DNA of 18,994 nt. It comes from Patescibacteria group bacterium UBA6489 (GTDB lineage: Bacteria > Patescibacteriota > Gracilibacteria > BD1-5 > UBA6164). The position numbers and the translations under genes were made by a program. The notes beneath the pieces were generated by a model. It saw only the letters and a program-made list of their open reading frames with translations. It made no database searches and was not told where the DNA came from. Shown in pieces: positions 18,942-18,994 of the stretch. The stretch is taken from assembly GCA_002435385.1 (NCBI GenBank), contig DJMN01000038.1, forward strand, positions 54,332-73,325, read 5' to 3'. The number at the start of each line of letters is the position of its first letter. Positions within the stretch are counted from its first letter, which is position 1.

Positions 18942-18994
18942 AAAACTTGTAGAATTTAATATAAAATTTTTTCCTAAATTCAATACCCAAGTGC

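Noticed and set aside
12496..18994. CRISPR array next to the effector
   Set aside because: No regularly spaced direct repeats; isolated TCTAC or GTAGA words occur without the paired hairpin or a second copy.
1..18994. tRNA, rRNA and transposase genes
   Set aside because: I saw no cloverleaf with conserved T-loop sequence, no rRNA stretch and no transposase motif or terminal inverted repeats on either strand.

Overview
The window is very AT-rich. Its genes stay open only if TGA is read as glycine (translation table 25), which points to the candidate phyla Absconditabacteria (SR1) or Gracilibacteria. TGA falls on glycines that protein families conserve: the GLY motif of a SulP permease, both glycines of the GIDRG RuvC-I motif, and the glycine after WPY in an amidohydrolase. 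Read with the standard code, every long gene here breaks into fragments. Most starts are ATG behind AT-only leaders without a Shine-Dalgarno sequence. Likely promoters look like TTGNAA-N17-TAAAAT or carry a TATAAT -10 box.

Layout of the left part (1-7.8 kb, all plus strand): the 3' 1740 codons of a giant alpha-2-macroglobulin-like protein that has lost its thioester; an unrecognised 445-aa protein; a small 89-aa protein flanked by two apparent gene remnants; and a DUF805 membrane protein ending at a strong terminator.

Middle (7.87-12.5 kb): a minus-strand pair made of a YraQ/ArsP_1-type permease and a thioredoxin-fold CxxC protein with a cysteine-rich tail, separated by a GC-rich palindromic element. 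Divergent from it are a SulP anion permease with a STAS domain, then an unrecognised 364-aa protein.

Right part (12.6-19 kb, all minus strand): a 1248-aa RuvC-type CRISPR effector that matches Cas12a2, the RNA-activated, collateral nuclease relative of Cas12a. A five-helix membrane protein gene lies 25 bp upstream of it in the same direction. Further upstream are a small lysine-tailed protein with its own promoter, a candidate small RNA, and a metal-dependent amidohydrolase with a promoter near the window end. No CRISPR array, cas1, cas2, cas4 or cas12a is visible, so the effector looks like an orphan here and would need crRNAs from elsewhere.

The most notable item is the membrane protein plus Cas12a2 pair in a recoded, probably host-associated bacterium. 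The effector gene itself uses about 60 TGA glycine codons against about 8 GGN, so it is fully adapted to the recoded lineage.
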